Assembly: GCF_001485475.2 (NCBI RefSeq)
Contig: NZ_DF976999.1
Coordinates: 282,001 to 346,000 of the forward strand
Origin: Tepidanaerobacter syntrophicus
Lineage (GTDB): Bacteria; Bacillota; Thermosediminibacteria; Thermosediminibacterales; Tepidanaerobacteraceae
Length of the DNA: 64,000 nt
Direction of reading: 5' to 3'
Part shown: positions 26,366 to 35,315 of the stretch, one piece after another
How positions within the stretch are numbered: position 1 is the first letter of the stretch
How the letters are laid out: the number at the start of each line of letters is the position of its first letter
Notes under the pieces: generated by a model
What the model was told of the DNA's origin: nothing
Database searches by the model: none
Seen by the model: the letters and a program-made list of their open reading frames with translations, nothing else
Program-made: the position numbers and the translations under genes

Positions 26366-26394
26366 CGCTATCTACCCGCATAGCTGATGGATAA

Positions 26395-26545
26395 AAAATA
26401 ACTTCAGTACCCGTTTACCGATAAGTTTGTAAAGAATGGCAAAAAAATAAGCCACCCGCGATGGTGGCCGCCAAAAAGTTTTGCGGTTGGCAATTTTTCT
26501 GAGCGTAAAACGGTTATCGGCAGTAAGCCTTTTAAAGGTTTACTT
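26395..26545. other. Hairpin-rich spacer between convergent operons
   Basis: No gene. It holds the minus-strand terminator listed next, a second imperfect stem (GCCGCC...GCGGTTGGC, about 26466-26490), a short hairpin at about 26530-26545, and the inverted pair TTACCGATAA (about 26415) and TTATCGGCAGTAA (about 26513). No riboswitch class was recognised. Confidence 0.4.
26441..26469 (-). terminator. Terminator of the pheST-zapA-polX-mutS2 operon
   Basis: Minus strand GGCCACC, loop ATCGC, GGGTGGC, then TTATTTTTTT. Located 85 bases after the last gene (DUF523). Confidence 0.85.
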
Positions 26546-26554
26546 CAGACATTG

Positions 26555-27019
26555 TCAGCTGCGCTGCCTTTGCTTAAGGTATTCATCTGAGTCTATTACA
26601 GATATATTATGTTGATAAAGATATGCTGCAGTAACTCCCATTCCATTTATAAGTTTTTTGCTAAAAGTCCCATCATATATACATTTTGAGCCGCATGATG
26701 GACTCTTGGATTTTAGTATGGCTTCTTTTGCCCCTATAATTTCCGCAAGTTTTAGAGTTTCGAAAGCACCTTTTAAAAAATTTTCTGTTACATCTAAGCC
26801 TTCCCTTGTAATAACTTTTGCGTTCCCATCTAAAACATCTGTGCCGTCTCCGCCCAATATTTCTGATGGGCAGCGCGGTGTTGCAAGACCTCCTGCCTGT
26901 TCGGGACAAAAAGGAACTGCAATTTTATTTTTTACCATATCACAGAAAACCTGATGAAAATTATTCTTTCCATCATATCGAGTATTTAGTCCTATTAGAC
27001 ACGCACTTACAAGAATCAT
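26555..27019 (-). CDS. DUF523 family protein (YbbK-like)
   Basis: About 154 residues. It matches the DUF523 pattern: ILVSACLIGLNTRYDG at the N terminus, FCPEQAGGLATPR, and LKSKSPSCGSKCIYDG near residue 110. Conserved Cys residues (SACL, CPE, SPSCG) suggest a metal or Fe-S cofactor, but function is unknown in general; some homologues act in thiouracil desulfurisation. ATG 27019 with GGAG 8 bases upstream; it begins at the stop of mutS2 and is probably coupled to it. Confidence 0.88.
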   Translation of the reverse strand: MILVSACLIGLNTRYDGKNNFHQVFCDMVKNKIAVPFCPEQAGGLATPRCPSEILGGDGTDVLDGNAKVITREGLDVTENFLKGAFETLKLAEIIGAKEAILKSKSPSCGSKCIYDGTFSKKLINGMGVTAAYLYQHNISVIDSDEYLKQRQRS

Positions 27020-27021
27020 TT

Positions 27022-29385
27022 TCACAACTCCACCACCGTTACTCCGGAGCCGCCCTCATCAATATTTCCTAGTCTAAATGATTTTATATCCCGCCGATTT
27101 CTCAGCATCTCTGTTATTCCTTTGCGAAGTGCGCCGGTTCCTTTTCCGTGTATCAAGGTTACTCTTGGAATTCCGGCAATTTTTGCATCATCAAGATAAC
27201 GGTCCACTTTTATAAGCGCCTCATCCAAAGTTAAGCCCCTTAGATCTATTTCGGTTGAAATTTGGCGAGCTTTATCCATTGCAATTGACGAATAGCGGGA
27301 TTTTTCTTCTTCCATTTCTCGCTCTTTAACAGGGATAAGGCTTGCCGTCGGGACACTTACCTTCATAACTCCTACCTGCACCATAGCAGATTTTGATGAC
27401 TCATCAAGAGATAATATATAACCTTCTTGCCCTAAATTTGATATCCTCACTTTTTGACCCGGTTTTAATAATTTTCTGTAGTTTTTGCCGTTGCTTTCTA
27501 TAACCTCGATCTTTGAATCTTGTAATTCTTCGCCCATTTCCCTAAGCCATGTCCGAGCTTCTTCAGCTGCTTGGCTTTTGATGTGGAGTTGCCTTTCGGC
27601 TTCGGCCTCTTTTAGGCTCCTGATAATCTGCTCAGCTTCTCTCTCGGTCTTATCAAGCATCAAGCGGGCTTTTTTTCTGGCGCTCTCAAGTATTTTTTCT
27701 TCTTGTATCTTAAGTTTTTGCTGTTCTTCTTCAAGCTTTTCGAGTTTTCTAGCGTATTCTGCTTTTAATGCCTTAAGTTCTTCTGTTTCTAATTCAGCCC
27801 TGCTTTTTTCTTGTTCTATATGTGTAAGCAAATCTTCCAGCTTAAGATTTTCTTCAGCCACCAGGCTCTTTGCAAGGTTAACAACTTCTTCCTTTAAACC
27901 CAAGCGTTTTGCTATCTCGAAGGCATTGCTTTTACCCGGAATCCCGATAGTCATTTTATAAGTAGGGCTGAGCGTGGCAAGGTCAAACTCCATACTGGCA
28001 TTTTCTACGCCTTCTGTTGAAAATGCAAAGGCTTTAAGTTCGCTGTAATGGGTGGTCGCCAGCACTTTACTTCCCTTTTTATAAAGGTAGTTTAAAATAG
28101 CCATGGCAAGGGCAGCCCCTTCTGTGGGATCAGTTCCGGCTCCCAGTTCATCAAGAATAACAAGGCTTTTATCGTTTGCCAAATCAATAATTTCCTTTAT
28201 GTTTTTCATATGTGAGGAAAAGGTGCTAAGGCTTTGCTCAATGCTCTGTTCGTCGCCTATATCTGCAAAAACCTCTTCAAATATAGAAATCTCAGTGCCT
28301 TCTTTGGCAGGCAAATGAAGTCCCGATTGGGCCATTAAGACGAAAAGTCCTACAGTTTTAAGTGCAACCGTTTTTCCGCCTGTATTAGGGCCCGTTATAA
28401 TTAATATATTGAATTTATCCCCTAAAAATATGTCAAGAGGAACCGGATCGCCTTTTAGCAAAGGATGTCTACCCTGCAATATATTTATATAGCCTCTATT
28501 GTTAAATATGGGCTCTACGCCTTTTAGGGCTAAGCTGTATCTTGCTTTTGCCATAATAAAATCAAGGTGGGCAAGAGCATATAAGGTATCATAGAGAAAA
28601 TCGGCATTTTCCTGTATTTTTTCAGAAAAATCCATCAAGATTCGTTCTATTTCATTTTTTTCTTCTGCTTCAAGCTGTCTAAGTTCATTGTTCATCTTCA
28701 TTACCGCCATGGGCTCTATATATAAAGTAGCGCCGCTGGCAGATTGGTCGTGAATGACGCCGGGAATACTGCTTCGAAATTCTTGTTTTACCGGAACCAC
28801 ATATCTGTCCTGTCTTACTGTAACGATAGAATCCTGCAGTGCTTTTTGATAGTAAGGAGATGAGATAATCTCGTTTAACTTGTTCCGGATGTTTTGTGAA
28901 AGATTCTTTTTCTGTCTCCTGATTGAATTTAACTTCGGGCTTGCATCGTCAGCTATTTCATCTTCACTGATTATCGCTCGTTTTATTTTTTCTTCCAATG
29001 ACAAAAATGTATGAAGCGAGTTTACTATCTCATCGATAATAGGGGTATCTTCTAATTTTTTCTTGTTCCAAATAGATTTTACCAGTCTAGATGTTTCCAT
29101 GACTGATGCTATATCAAGGAGCTCTTTTGGCGAAAGCATCCCACCGACCTTTGCAAGGTTAAGGCTTCCACGTATATCTCTTATACCATCCAAAGGCAAA
29201 TCAATGCCGGACCTTGTAACCGCCGACCCTTCGCTTGTCTCTTGTTGGAGTCTTTTTACGACTTGTTCATCTGAATAGGGAGCAAGTTTTTCTATTTCTT
29301 CCTTTGCAATATCTGACATAGCATATTCGCTCAATATTTTTTTGATTTTATCATACTCTAGTATTGTTTCAACTTTTTTATTCAT
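27022..29385 (-). CDS. mutS2: Endonuclease MutS2
   Basis: 787 residues. The MutS core has Walker A TGPNTGGKTVALKTVG, DEQSIEQSLSTFSSHM, LVILDELGAGTDPTEGAAL and TTHYSELKAFAF. A Lys/Glu-rich coiled coil spans about 510-620, and the C-terminal Smr nuclease domain has EIDLRGLTLDEALIKV and LIHGKGTGALRKGI. MutS2 in Firmicutes binds recombination intermediates or collided ribosomes. ATG 29385 overlaps the polX stop by four bases (ATGA). Confidence 0.97.
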   Translation of the reverse strand: MNKKVETILEYDKIKKILSEYAMSDIAKEEIEKLAPYSDEQVVKRLQQETSEGSAVTRSGIDLPLDGIRDIRGSLNLAKVGGMLSPKELLDIASVMETSRLVKSIWNKKKLEDTPIIDEIVNSLHTFLSLEEKIKRAIISEDEIADDASPKLNSIRRQKKNLSQNIRNKLNEIISSPYYQKALQDSIVTVRQDRYVVPVKQEFRSSIPGVIHDQSASGATLYIEPMAVMKMNNELRQLEAEEKNEIERILMDFSEKIQENADFLYDTLYALAHLDFIMAKARYSLALKGVEPIFNNRGYINILQGRHPLLKGDPVPLDIFLGDKFNILIITGPNTGGKTVALKTVGLFVLMAQSGLHLPAKEGTEISIFEEVFADIGDEQSIEQSLSTFSSHMKNIKEIIDLANDKSLVILDELGAGTDPTEGAALAMAILNYLYKKGSKVLATTHYSELKAFAFSTEGVENASMEFDLATLSPTYKMTIGIPGKSNAFEIAKRLGLKEEVVNLAKSLVAEENLKLEDLLTHIEQEKSRAELETEELKALKAEYARKLEKLEEEQQKLKIQEEKILESARKKARLMLDKTEREAEQIIRSLKEAEAERQLHIKSQAAEEARTWLREMGEELQDSKIEVIESNGKNYRKLLKPGQKVRISNLGQEGYILSLDESSKSAMVQVGVMKVSVPTASLIPVKEREMEEEKSRYSSIAMDKARQISTEIDLRGLTLDEALIKVDRYLDDAKIAGIPRVTLIHGKGTGALRKGITEMLRNRRDIKSFRLGNIDEGGSGVTVVEL

Positions 29386-31103
29386 TTCTTCACCTTAAAA
29401 AATTTTAAAAGCTCATCAAGAGGCATGGTATTTGCAATATCCTTTTCTTCAAGCCAGCCGCGTCTTGCCGTCCAAACTCCGTATTTTATATCCTCCAATG
29501 CTTCCTTGTCGTGAGCGTCAGTATCTATAACCATTTTTATCCCCATCTCTTTTGCCTTTTGTGCCATCAAATCATTTAAATCAAGCCTGTCCGGTGATGA
29601 ATTTATTTCAAGCACTGTATTGGTTGCAGCTGCCGCTTCAAGGATTTTGTCCATATCTGCTGCATACGGATCGCGTCTTCCCAAAATCCTGCCTGTAGGG
29701 TGGGCAATTATATCCACATGAGGATTTTGGCAAGCGGTAATTATTCTATTTGTAATGGTATCGGTATCCTGTTTAAATCCGCTGTGAATAGAAGCTATGA
29801 CAATATCAAGCTTGCTTAAGACATCATCGCTGAAATCTAATGTCCCATCGCTTAGTATATCTACCTCTATACCTGTCAAAATATAAACTTCATCGCTTTT
29901 TTTGTTTATTTCTTTGATTGCGGCAATCTGTTCTTTTAGTTTTTCTTCATCTATTCCGCCTGCTATTTTTAATGACTTTGAATGATCTGTTATTGCAATA
30001 TACTCATATCCTAATGATTTAGCCTTTTTGGCAATTTCTTTTATGGAGCTTATACCATCGCTGAAATTGCTGTGAATGTGGAGATCTCCTTTAATATCTT
30101 CGAGTTCCACTACTTCAGGCAATTTGCCGCATCTTGCGGCTTTGATTTCTCCCCTGCCCTCTCTCAATTCCGGTATTATATAGGGAAGGCCGAGTTTTTC
30201 ATAAATTTGTATTTCGCTTTCCGGATAAAATATTTCGTTGCTATTTTTATTTAAAATTTTTGTTTCATCTAAATCATATCCCATAGTTTGGGCTAAACTT
30301 TGCAGCTCAGTATTATGATCTACGCTTCCTGTAAAAAACCTTAGTGCAGGATAGAACTCTTGCGGAGTTACAAGTATTAAATCTATTTTAGCTCCCATGT
30401 CATGTATTGCGCTAACAGTTGTAGCGCCGCGCTCTGTAATTTCGCTTATATGAGGTATTTTTGAAAAATCGTTTAAAACCGTCTCCGGAGCCGCTGTCGC
30501 TGCAATTATATCTATGTCTCCCACCATCTCTTTTTTTCGCCGCAGGCTGCCTACTACCTCTGCATCAGTAACTTCTTTCATGCTCGACAGAGAAGATATT
30601 ACCTGATCGGCCACTAAGAGAGCAGTTGCAAGCAAAACCCTCCCTGCTCGGTTTTTCAGAGCTTCAACGCCTTTTAATATAGAAAGCTCAGTTTTTGTGC
30701 CTATGCCCGGGACCGTTCTAAGTTTTTTAGTACGAGCTGCCTTTTCCAGTTCTTCAATAGATGAAATTCCTAAAGTATCATGGATAACTTTTATCTTTTT
30801 TGCACCTAAACCTGGTATTTTAAGCATCTCTACAAGACCCGGTGGAATTTCTTTTTTAAGATTTTCATAGTAATGACAGGTGCCGGTTTCTAAAATCTCA
30901 TAAATTTTATCAGATAAGGCTTTTCCTATACCTTCAATTTCTTGTAAGCGTCCTTCTTTTGCCATTTCTTCAATCTCTACCGGGAGATTTTCAATTGTGC
31001 GAGCTGCTTTTCTGTATGCCCTTATTTTAAAAAAATTCTCGCCTTTGATTTCCAGCATATCTGCTATATCATTAAAAATAAAGGCTACTTCAAAATTTCT
31101 CAT
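29382..31103 (-). CDS. polX: DNA polymerase X with PHP exonuclease domain
   Basis: 573 residues. Residues 1-320 form the PolX part: helix-hairpin-helix repeats (IEGIGKALSDKI, IPGLGAKKIK, VPGIGTKTE) and the nucleotidyl-transferase Asp motif VGDIDII with KIDLILV. Residues 335-573 form a PHP domain (DLHIHSNFSDG, AITDHSKSL, GIEVDI, SIHSGF, HPTGR, DTDAHD). The family does gap filling and 3'-5' exonuclease repair. Located between zapA and mutS2 as in Bacillus. Confidence 0.96.
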   Translation of the reverse strand: MRNFEVAFIFNDIADMLEIKGENFFKIRAYRKAARTIENLPVEIEEMAKEGRLQEIEGIGKALSDKIYEILETGTCHYYENLKKEIPPGLVEMLKIPGLGAKKIKVIHDTLGISSIEELEKAARTKKLRTVPGIGTKTELSILKGVEALKNRAGRVLLATALLVADQVISSLSSMKEVTDAEVVGSLRRKKEMVGDIDIIAATAAPETVLNDFSKIPHISEITERGATTVSAIHDMGAKIDLILVTPQEFYPALRFFTGSVDHNTELQSLAQTMGYDLDETKILNKNSNEIFYPESEIQIYEKLGLPYIIPELREGRGEIKAARCGKLPEVVELEDIKGDLHIHSNFSDGISSIKEIAKKAKSLGYEYIAITDHSKSLKIAGGIDEEKLKEQIAAIKEINKKSDEVYILTGIEVDILSDGTLDFSDDVLSKLDIVIASIHSGFKQDTDTITNRIITACQNPHVDIIAHPTGRILGRRDPYAADMDKILEAAAATNTVLEINSSPDRLDLNDLMAQKAKEMGIKMVIDTDAHDKEALEDIKYGVWTARRGWLEEKDIANTMPLDELLKFFKVKK

Positions 31104-31109
31104 CTCTCG

Positions 31110-31382
31110 TCAATCCTTCGTATCATCTGAATCAAATGTCGACAAGAACTCCTCATATTCTTCCCTGAGCCTAAAAAGTTCATCGGTAATATTAAGGGCT
31201 GCCAATACTGCGATTCGCGTTCGGCTAAGGTTCGGGTAGGTTTGGGAGAGCTTATACATTTCATCGTCCACGTGTTTTGCAACTTTTTTAATGTATTCTT
31301 GGGATGCTGCTCCCTTTATGCAATAGTCTTCGCCGCTTATATTGACTTTGACTTTGCTTATCGGCCTATTTTCATTAGGCAT
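31110..31382 (-). CDS. zapA: Cell division protein ZapA
   Basis: About 90 residues. KVKVNISGEDYCIKGAASQEYI and the following helix YIKKVAKHVDDEMYKL, then RIAVLAALNITDELFRLREEYE, match Firmicute ZapA, which bundles FtsZ filaments. I chose ATG 31382, 9 bases after GAGG; ATG 31388 and TTG 31397 lie in the same frame. It follows pheT after an 84-base gap and precedes polX by 6 bases, the conserved Firmicute order. Confidence 0.9.
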   Translation of the reverse strand: MPNENRPISKVKVNISGEDYCIKGAASQEYIKKVAKHVDDEMYKLSQTYPNLSRTRIAVLAALNITDELFRLREEYEEFLSTFDSDDTKD

Positions 31383-31466
31383 ATCCATCACCCTCAATCT
31401 TTATTTGCGCCGCTGGCACCGCTTCATCTTATATATTATTTATTCTCTAATTTTTTAAAAAATCCT

Positions 31467-33863
31467 TTATTCTCTCAGGGAAGCATTAAATTTATCTTTA
31501 AGACTTTTTTCTATTTTTTCAAAGACTTCATTTACCTCAATATCTGTAAGTGTCCTATCAGGTGCTCTAAAAACCAGTGAAAATGCCATGCTCTTATAGC
31601 CTTTTGCTATTTGGCCTCCTTGATACACATCAAAAAGCTCAACGCTTTCCAACAGCGGCTTTCCGCTTTCGCAAATTTCCTTTATAATATCCCGCGCAAG
31701 CACTCTTTCATCGACAACAATTGCAAGATCCCGCTCTGAAGCCGGAAATTTAGGCAGCGGTTTAAATATTACCTTATTTGATGCATTTTCAAGTATGGTA
31801 TCCAGGTCTAGCTCCGCAGCATAGACTTTTTTATTAATTTCATAGTTTTCCAAGACATCAGGATGCACTTCGCCTACAAACCCGATTTCCTTATCTCCGA
31901 TTAAAATCTTAGCGCAGCGACTTGTATGAAAAGCAAAATGACTGGCTGGAATAAAATCCCAGTTTTTTATGCGCAGTTTTGTAAAGATTGTCTCTATTGC
32001 TTTCTTTAAATCATAATAGTTCATTGATTCGCCGCAAAGCCCCATAACAATTCGCTTATTTTCCACGGGTAACTCTTTAAGCGGAAGCTGTTTGGGCAGA
32101 TATACGGAACTTATTTCAAAAAACCTGAGTTCTTCCGCCTTATGATTCAAATTAAAACTTATGGTGTCAAGCATATTTGGCAAAAGCGTAGTCCTCATAA
32201 TACTTCTTTCTTCCCCTAAAGGATTTAGGAGTTCGATGGCTTTTCTAAGCGGACTGTCATTAGGAGTCTTTATGATGTCAAATACTTTGGGACTTACAAA
32301 GGAATACGTATATGTTTCGAAATAACCGTTATAAACCAGTACATCCTTTATATCATCTATATATTTTTGATAATCATCAAGTTTGCCTTGGGTTACATTG
32401 CCATAGGGCAAAGTTGTTGGTAGCTTGTCATAGCCATACATTCTGCCGATTTCTTCTACAAGGTCAGCTTCTTCTACTAAATCCTGCCTGAAAGTAGGAA
32501 CGATGGCCTTTAGTATACCTGAGTCATGCCTTACATCGATTTCAAGTCTCCTTAATATATCTATCATTTCATCTTGGGGTATAGAAGTGCCTAAAACTTT
32601 GTTTATTCTATCTGGACTGAATGCAATCTCTCTTGGCGCAGGTTTTGCGGGAAATACATCTACACACCCTTTTAAGACTTTCCCCGCTCCTAATTGTTCA
32701 ATAAGCTGGCAGGCTCTATCTGCAGCCATAAGACAAATATTGGGGTCAAGGCCCTTTTCAAATCTCATGGACGACTCTGATCTTAGACCAAGCTGTCTTG
32801 AAGTCCTGCGGATATTTGGACCAAAAAAGTTAGCAGATTCTATTAACACGTTTCTGGTAGAAGATGTTATCTCGGAATCTGCTCCGCCCATAACTCCTGC
32901 AAGGCCTAATGCCCTTGATTTATCTGCAATTACCAACATATCTTCATTTAGCTCTCTTATATTTCCATCAAGTGTTTCAAGTTCCTCCGAGGGTCTTGCC
33001 CGTCTTACGATAATCGAATTTCCTCTAATCTTGTCATAATCAAATGCGTGCAAAGGCTGGCCTGTCTCTAGCATTACATAGTTTGTAATATCCACGATGT
33101 TGTTTATGGAACGGATTCCGCAGGTCTGTAATCTGCGCTGCATCCATAAAGGCGATGGCTCTATTTTTATATCTTTTATGATTCGCGCCGTATATCTTTT
33201 GCACAAATCTTCTGCTTCGATTTTAATTGTAACCTTGTCTTTTACAAATTCTTCTCCTTCTTCATTTAAAGCTATCTTGGGAATAGTAAGCTCTGATTTC
33301 AATGTAGCCGCCGTTTCTCTAGCCATTCCGATAATGCTCAGACAATCCGGTCTGTTGGGTGTTATCTCAAAATCGATAACCGCATCTTCTAAGGGAAGAT
33401 AATCTTTTATATCCGTGCCAACCGGCGCATCCTCAGGAAGTATCAATATACCTTCCTGTATCTCGGGGGGTAAACCGTGGTCATCTAGCCCCAGTTCTTC
33501 TGCAGAACAAAGCATTCCCCATGAATCTACTCCGCGGAACTTGGATTTTCTGATTTTCTTGCCACCGGCAATTATTGAACCATTTAAGGCTACAGGCACT
33601 TTGTTTTTTTCTCTAACATTTGTAGCTCCTGTTACTATCTGTATAGTTTCATTCCCTGTATTTACATATACAATTAACAATTTGTCGGCATCAGGGTGTT
33701 TTTCTATTTTTTCAATCTCGCCTATTATTATGCCTTTAATATCCTTTCCCCAATACTCTATGCCCTCAACATTTGAGCCTGACATTGTAAGTTTTTGGGC
33801 AAGCTCTTCAGGCTCTTCATTTATTTTAACAAATTCTTTTAACCATCTCATAGGTACCAGCAC
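31467..33863 (-). CDS. pheT: Phenylalanyl-tRNA synthetase beta subunit
   Basis: 798 residues, GTG start with GAGGAGGA 7 bases upstream. Domains: tRNA-binding/EMAP-like (about 40-155; VTGATNVREKNKVPVALNG), B3/4 editing domain (about 210-390), B5 (about 405-475; EEIGRMYGYDKLP), core, and FDX-ACB anticodon-binding domain at the C terminus (KFPASERDLAIVVDE, FRAPDRTLTDIEVNEV). Forms the alpha2-beta2 enzyme with PheS. Confidence 0.97.
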   Translation of the reverse strand: MLVPMRWLKEFVKINEEPEELAQKLTMSGSNVEGIEYWGKDIKGIIIGEIEKIEKHPDADKLLIVYVNTGNETIQIVTGATNVREKNKVPVALNGSIIAGGKKIRKSKFRGVDSWGMLCSAEELGLDDHGLPPEIQEGILILPEDAPVGTDIKDYLPLEDAVIDFEITPNRPDCLSIIGMARETAATLKSELTIPKIALNEEGEEFVKDKVTIKIEAEDLCKRYTARIIKDIKIEPSPLWMQRRLQTCGIRSINNIVDITNYVMLETGQPLHAFDYDKIRGNSIIVRRARPSEELETLDGNIRELNEDMLVIADKSRALGLAGVMGGADSEITSSTRNVLIESANFFGPNIRRTSRQLGLRSESSMRFEKGLDPNICLMAADRACQLIEQLGAGKVLKGCVDVFPAKPAPREIAFSPDRINKVLGTSIPQDEMIDILRRLEIDVRHDSGILKAIVPTFRQDLVEEADLVEEIGRMYGYDKLPTTLPYGNVTQGKLDDYQKYIDDIKDVLVYNGYFETYTYSFVSPKVFDIIKTPNDSPLRKAIELLNPLGEERSIMRTTLLPNMLDTISFNLNHKAEELRFFEISSVYLPKQLPLKELPVENKRIVMGLCGESMNYYDLKKAIETIFTKLRIKNWDFIPASHFAFHTSRCAKILIGDKEIGFVGEVHPDVLENYEINKKVYAAELDLDTILENASNKVIFKPLPKFPASERDLAIVVDERVLARDIIKEICESGKPLLESVELFDVYQGGQIAKGYKSMAFSLVFRAPDRTLTDIEVNEVFEKIEKSLKDKFNASLRE

Positions 33864-33878
33864 TTAAAAATCCTCCTC

Positions 33879-34895
33879 TCAAAACTGTTTTAAAAAGCGC
33901 AGATCATTTTCGTAAAAAAGTCTTAAATCATTAATCCCATATTTTAGCATTGCTATCCGCTCGACTCCCATGCCGAATGCAAAACCATTAATTTTCTCAG
34001 GATCGTGACCTACATTTCGAAGCACATTAGGGTGTACCATGCCGCAGCCTAATATTTCCAGCCAACCGGTATATGAACAAACTCGGCAGCCTTTTCCGTG
34101 GCAGGCTATGCAGGAAATATCCATTTCGGCACTAGGCTCTGTAAAAGGGAAAAAATGAGGTCGAAACCGTGATTTTCTATCTTGTCCGAACATTTCATGC
34201 ACGAAGGTAACAAGGGTTCCCTTTAAATCTCCCATTGTAAAACCCTCACCTACTGCAAGTCCTTCTACCTGATGAAACATCGGTGAGTGTGTGGCGTCTA
34301 CGGTGTCAGATCTAAAAACCCTGCCCGGTGCAATTATTTTAAGGGGCGGCTGCTCTTTTTCCATTGTCCGTATTTGAACCGGCGAGGTCTGGGTCCGAAG
34401 AAGTATTTCGTCGCTTATGTAAAAGGTGTCCTGCATGTCCCGTGCCGGATGATCCGCCGGAGTATTTAATGCCTCAAAGTTATAATATTCAAGCTCTATC
34501 TCAGGTCCTTCCACTACTTTGTATCCAAGACCTATAAATATATCCCTTATTTCATCCATAACAAGGGTGAGGGGATGTTTTGCTCCCAGTAAAACCTTAG
34601 TAGGAATTGTAACATCTATAAATTCCCGGCGCATTCTTTCTTCTTTTAACGCCTTCTTTAATTCTAGCTCTTTTTCGGCAATCTTCTGTTCAAGCTCTGT
34701 TTTTATTTCGTTTGCGAGTTTTCCTATCTCGGGTCGTTCCTTATCGGAAAGCTTGCCCATTCCTTTTAAAATCTGGGTTAGCTCTCCTTTTTTACCTAAA
34801 ATTTTAATTCTCAAGTCATTTAATTTGTCGATACTATCAGCTTCAGATAAGGCTTTTAAAGCTCTTTCTCTTAAGTTTATCAAATCGTCTTTCAA
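33879..34895 (-). CDS. pheS: Phenylalanyl-tRNA synthetase alpha subunit
   Basis: 338 residues, TTG start with GGAGG nine bases upstream. N-terminal coiled coil (1-90), then the class II catalytic core: DHPARDMQDTFYI, LLRTQTSPVQIR, FHQVEGLAV, and the C-terminal GLG-type motif GFAFGMGVERIAMLKYGI. CIACHGKGCRVCSYTGWLEI is the Cys-rich insert common in this subunit. Controlled by the Phe T-box upstream; 15 bases before pheT. Confidence 0.97.
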   Translation of the reverse strand: MKDDLINLRERALKALSEADSIDKLNDLRIKILGKKGELTQILKGMGKLSDKERPEIGKLANEIKTELEQKIAEKELELKKALKEERMRREFIDVTIPTKVLLGAKHPLTLVMDEIRDIFIGLGYKVVEGPEIELEYYNFEALNTPADHPARDMQDTFYISDEILLRTQTSPVQIRTMEKEQPPLKIIAPGRVFRSDTVDATHSPMFHQVEGLAVGEGFTMGDLKGTLVTFVHEMFGQDRKSRFRPHFFPFTEPSAEMDISCIACHGKGCRVCSYTGWLEILGCGMVHPNVLRNVGHDPEKINGFAFGMGVERIAMLKYGINDLRLFYENDLRFLKQF

Positions 34896-34917
34896 CTTAA
34901 CTTGCCTCCTGTCATTA

Positions 34918-35152
34918 GATAATAAAAAGCTTCCGTCCTATACACTAGGGACGAAAGCCTTCTTCCGTGGTACCACCCTTTTTTAGTTTCACAAACCCTC
35001 GAAATTTATAACGGCAAAAACCGGGGAGGCCTACTTCAATTTCAACCTCTCAGCTTCAGAGTGAACTTCAACGGCTTCCCATACAAAGGCTTGCAGTCCG
35101 TGGCCTGTGTTCCCTGAAAAGGTACGTCCGTCTACTCTCTCTTTCATAGCAT
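34918..35152 (-). promoter_or_regulatory. T-box leader, phenylalanine specific
   Basis: Minus strand: stem I from about 35150 (GAAAGAGAGAGTAGACGG), specifier TTC at 35065-35063 in GAAGTTCACTCTGAAGC, T-box AAGGGTGGTACCACGGAAG (34980-34962), terminator CTTTCGTCCC...AGGACGGAAGC plus TTTTTATTAT (34960-34918). Confidence 0.95.
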
Positions 35153-35153
35153 T

Positions 35154-35243
35154 TTACGAAGTTAAAAATTGTCTATAAATAAGATAAGCTACAATAGAAC
35201 CGGTAGTCTCAAAAATGTTCCAAAAAAGTTCCGCCTCAGGCAT
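35154..35243 (-). CDS. yqzL: YqzL-like micro-protein (29 aa)
   Basis: ATG 35243-35241, SD GGTGGAG five bases upstream, stop TAA 35156-35154. The peptide begins MPEAELFWNIFETTGSIVAY and ends RQFLTS. Aromatic-xx-F-xx-TG-x-I-xx-YL is the YqzL pattern (tiny Firmicute proteins of unknown function, DFTWKLFSQTGNIETYLL in Bacillus, from memory). It has a consensus promoter 36 bases upstream and ends where the pheS T-box begins, so both may share a transcript. Confidence 0.72.
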   Translation of the reverse strand: MPEAELFWNIFETTGSIVAYLIYRQFLTS

Positions 35244-35278
35244 CGTGCTCCACCCTTTCCTAAGGTTTACACACCAAT

Positions 35279-35307
35279 ATTATAGCACAGCCTAGGGCTT
35301 TTTACAA
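35279..35307 (-). promoter_or_regulatory. Promoter for yqzL and probably pheST
   Basis: TTGTAA (35307-35302), 17-bp spacer, extended -10 TGTGCTATAAT (TATAAT 35284-35279). It lies directly after the rRNA methyltransferase stop. No second promoter is evident between yqzL and the T-box. Confidence 0.82.
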
Positions 35308-35315
35308 CTGACTTG

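Noticed and set aside
26395-26545. Possible riboswitch-like folds between PBP1A and DUF523
   Set aside because: Stems are present but none of the known riboswitch cores (c-di-GMP, fluoride, preQ1) could be matched, and there is no downstream gene in the right orientation.
27485-27961. 158-codon Ser/Leu-rich plus-strand ORF inside mutS2
   Set aside because: It is the complement of the Lys/Glu-rich coiled coil of MutS2; its composition is a by-product.
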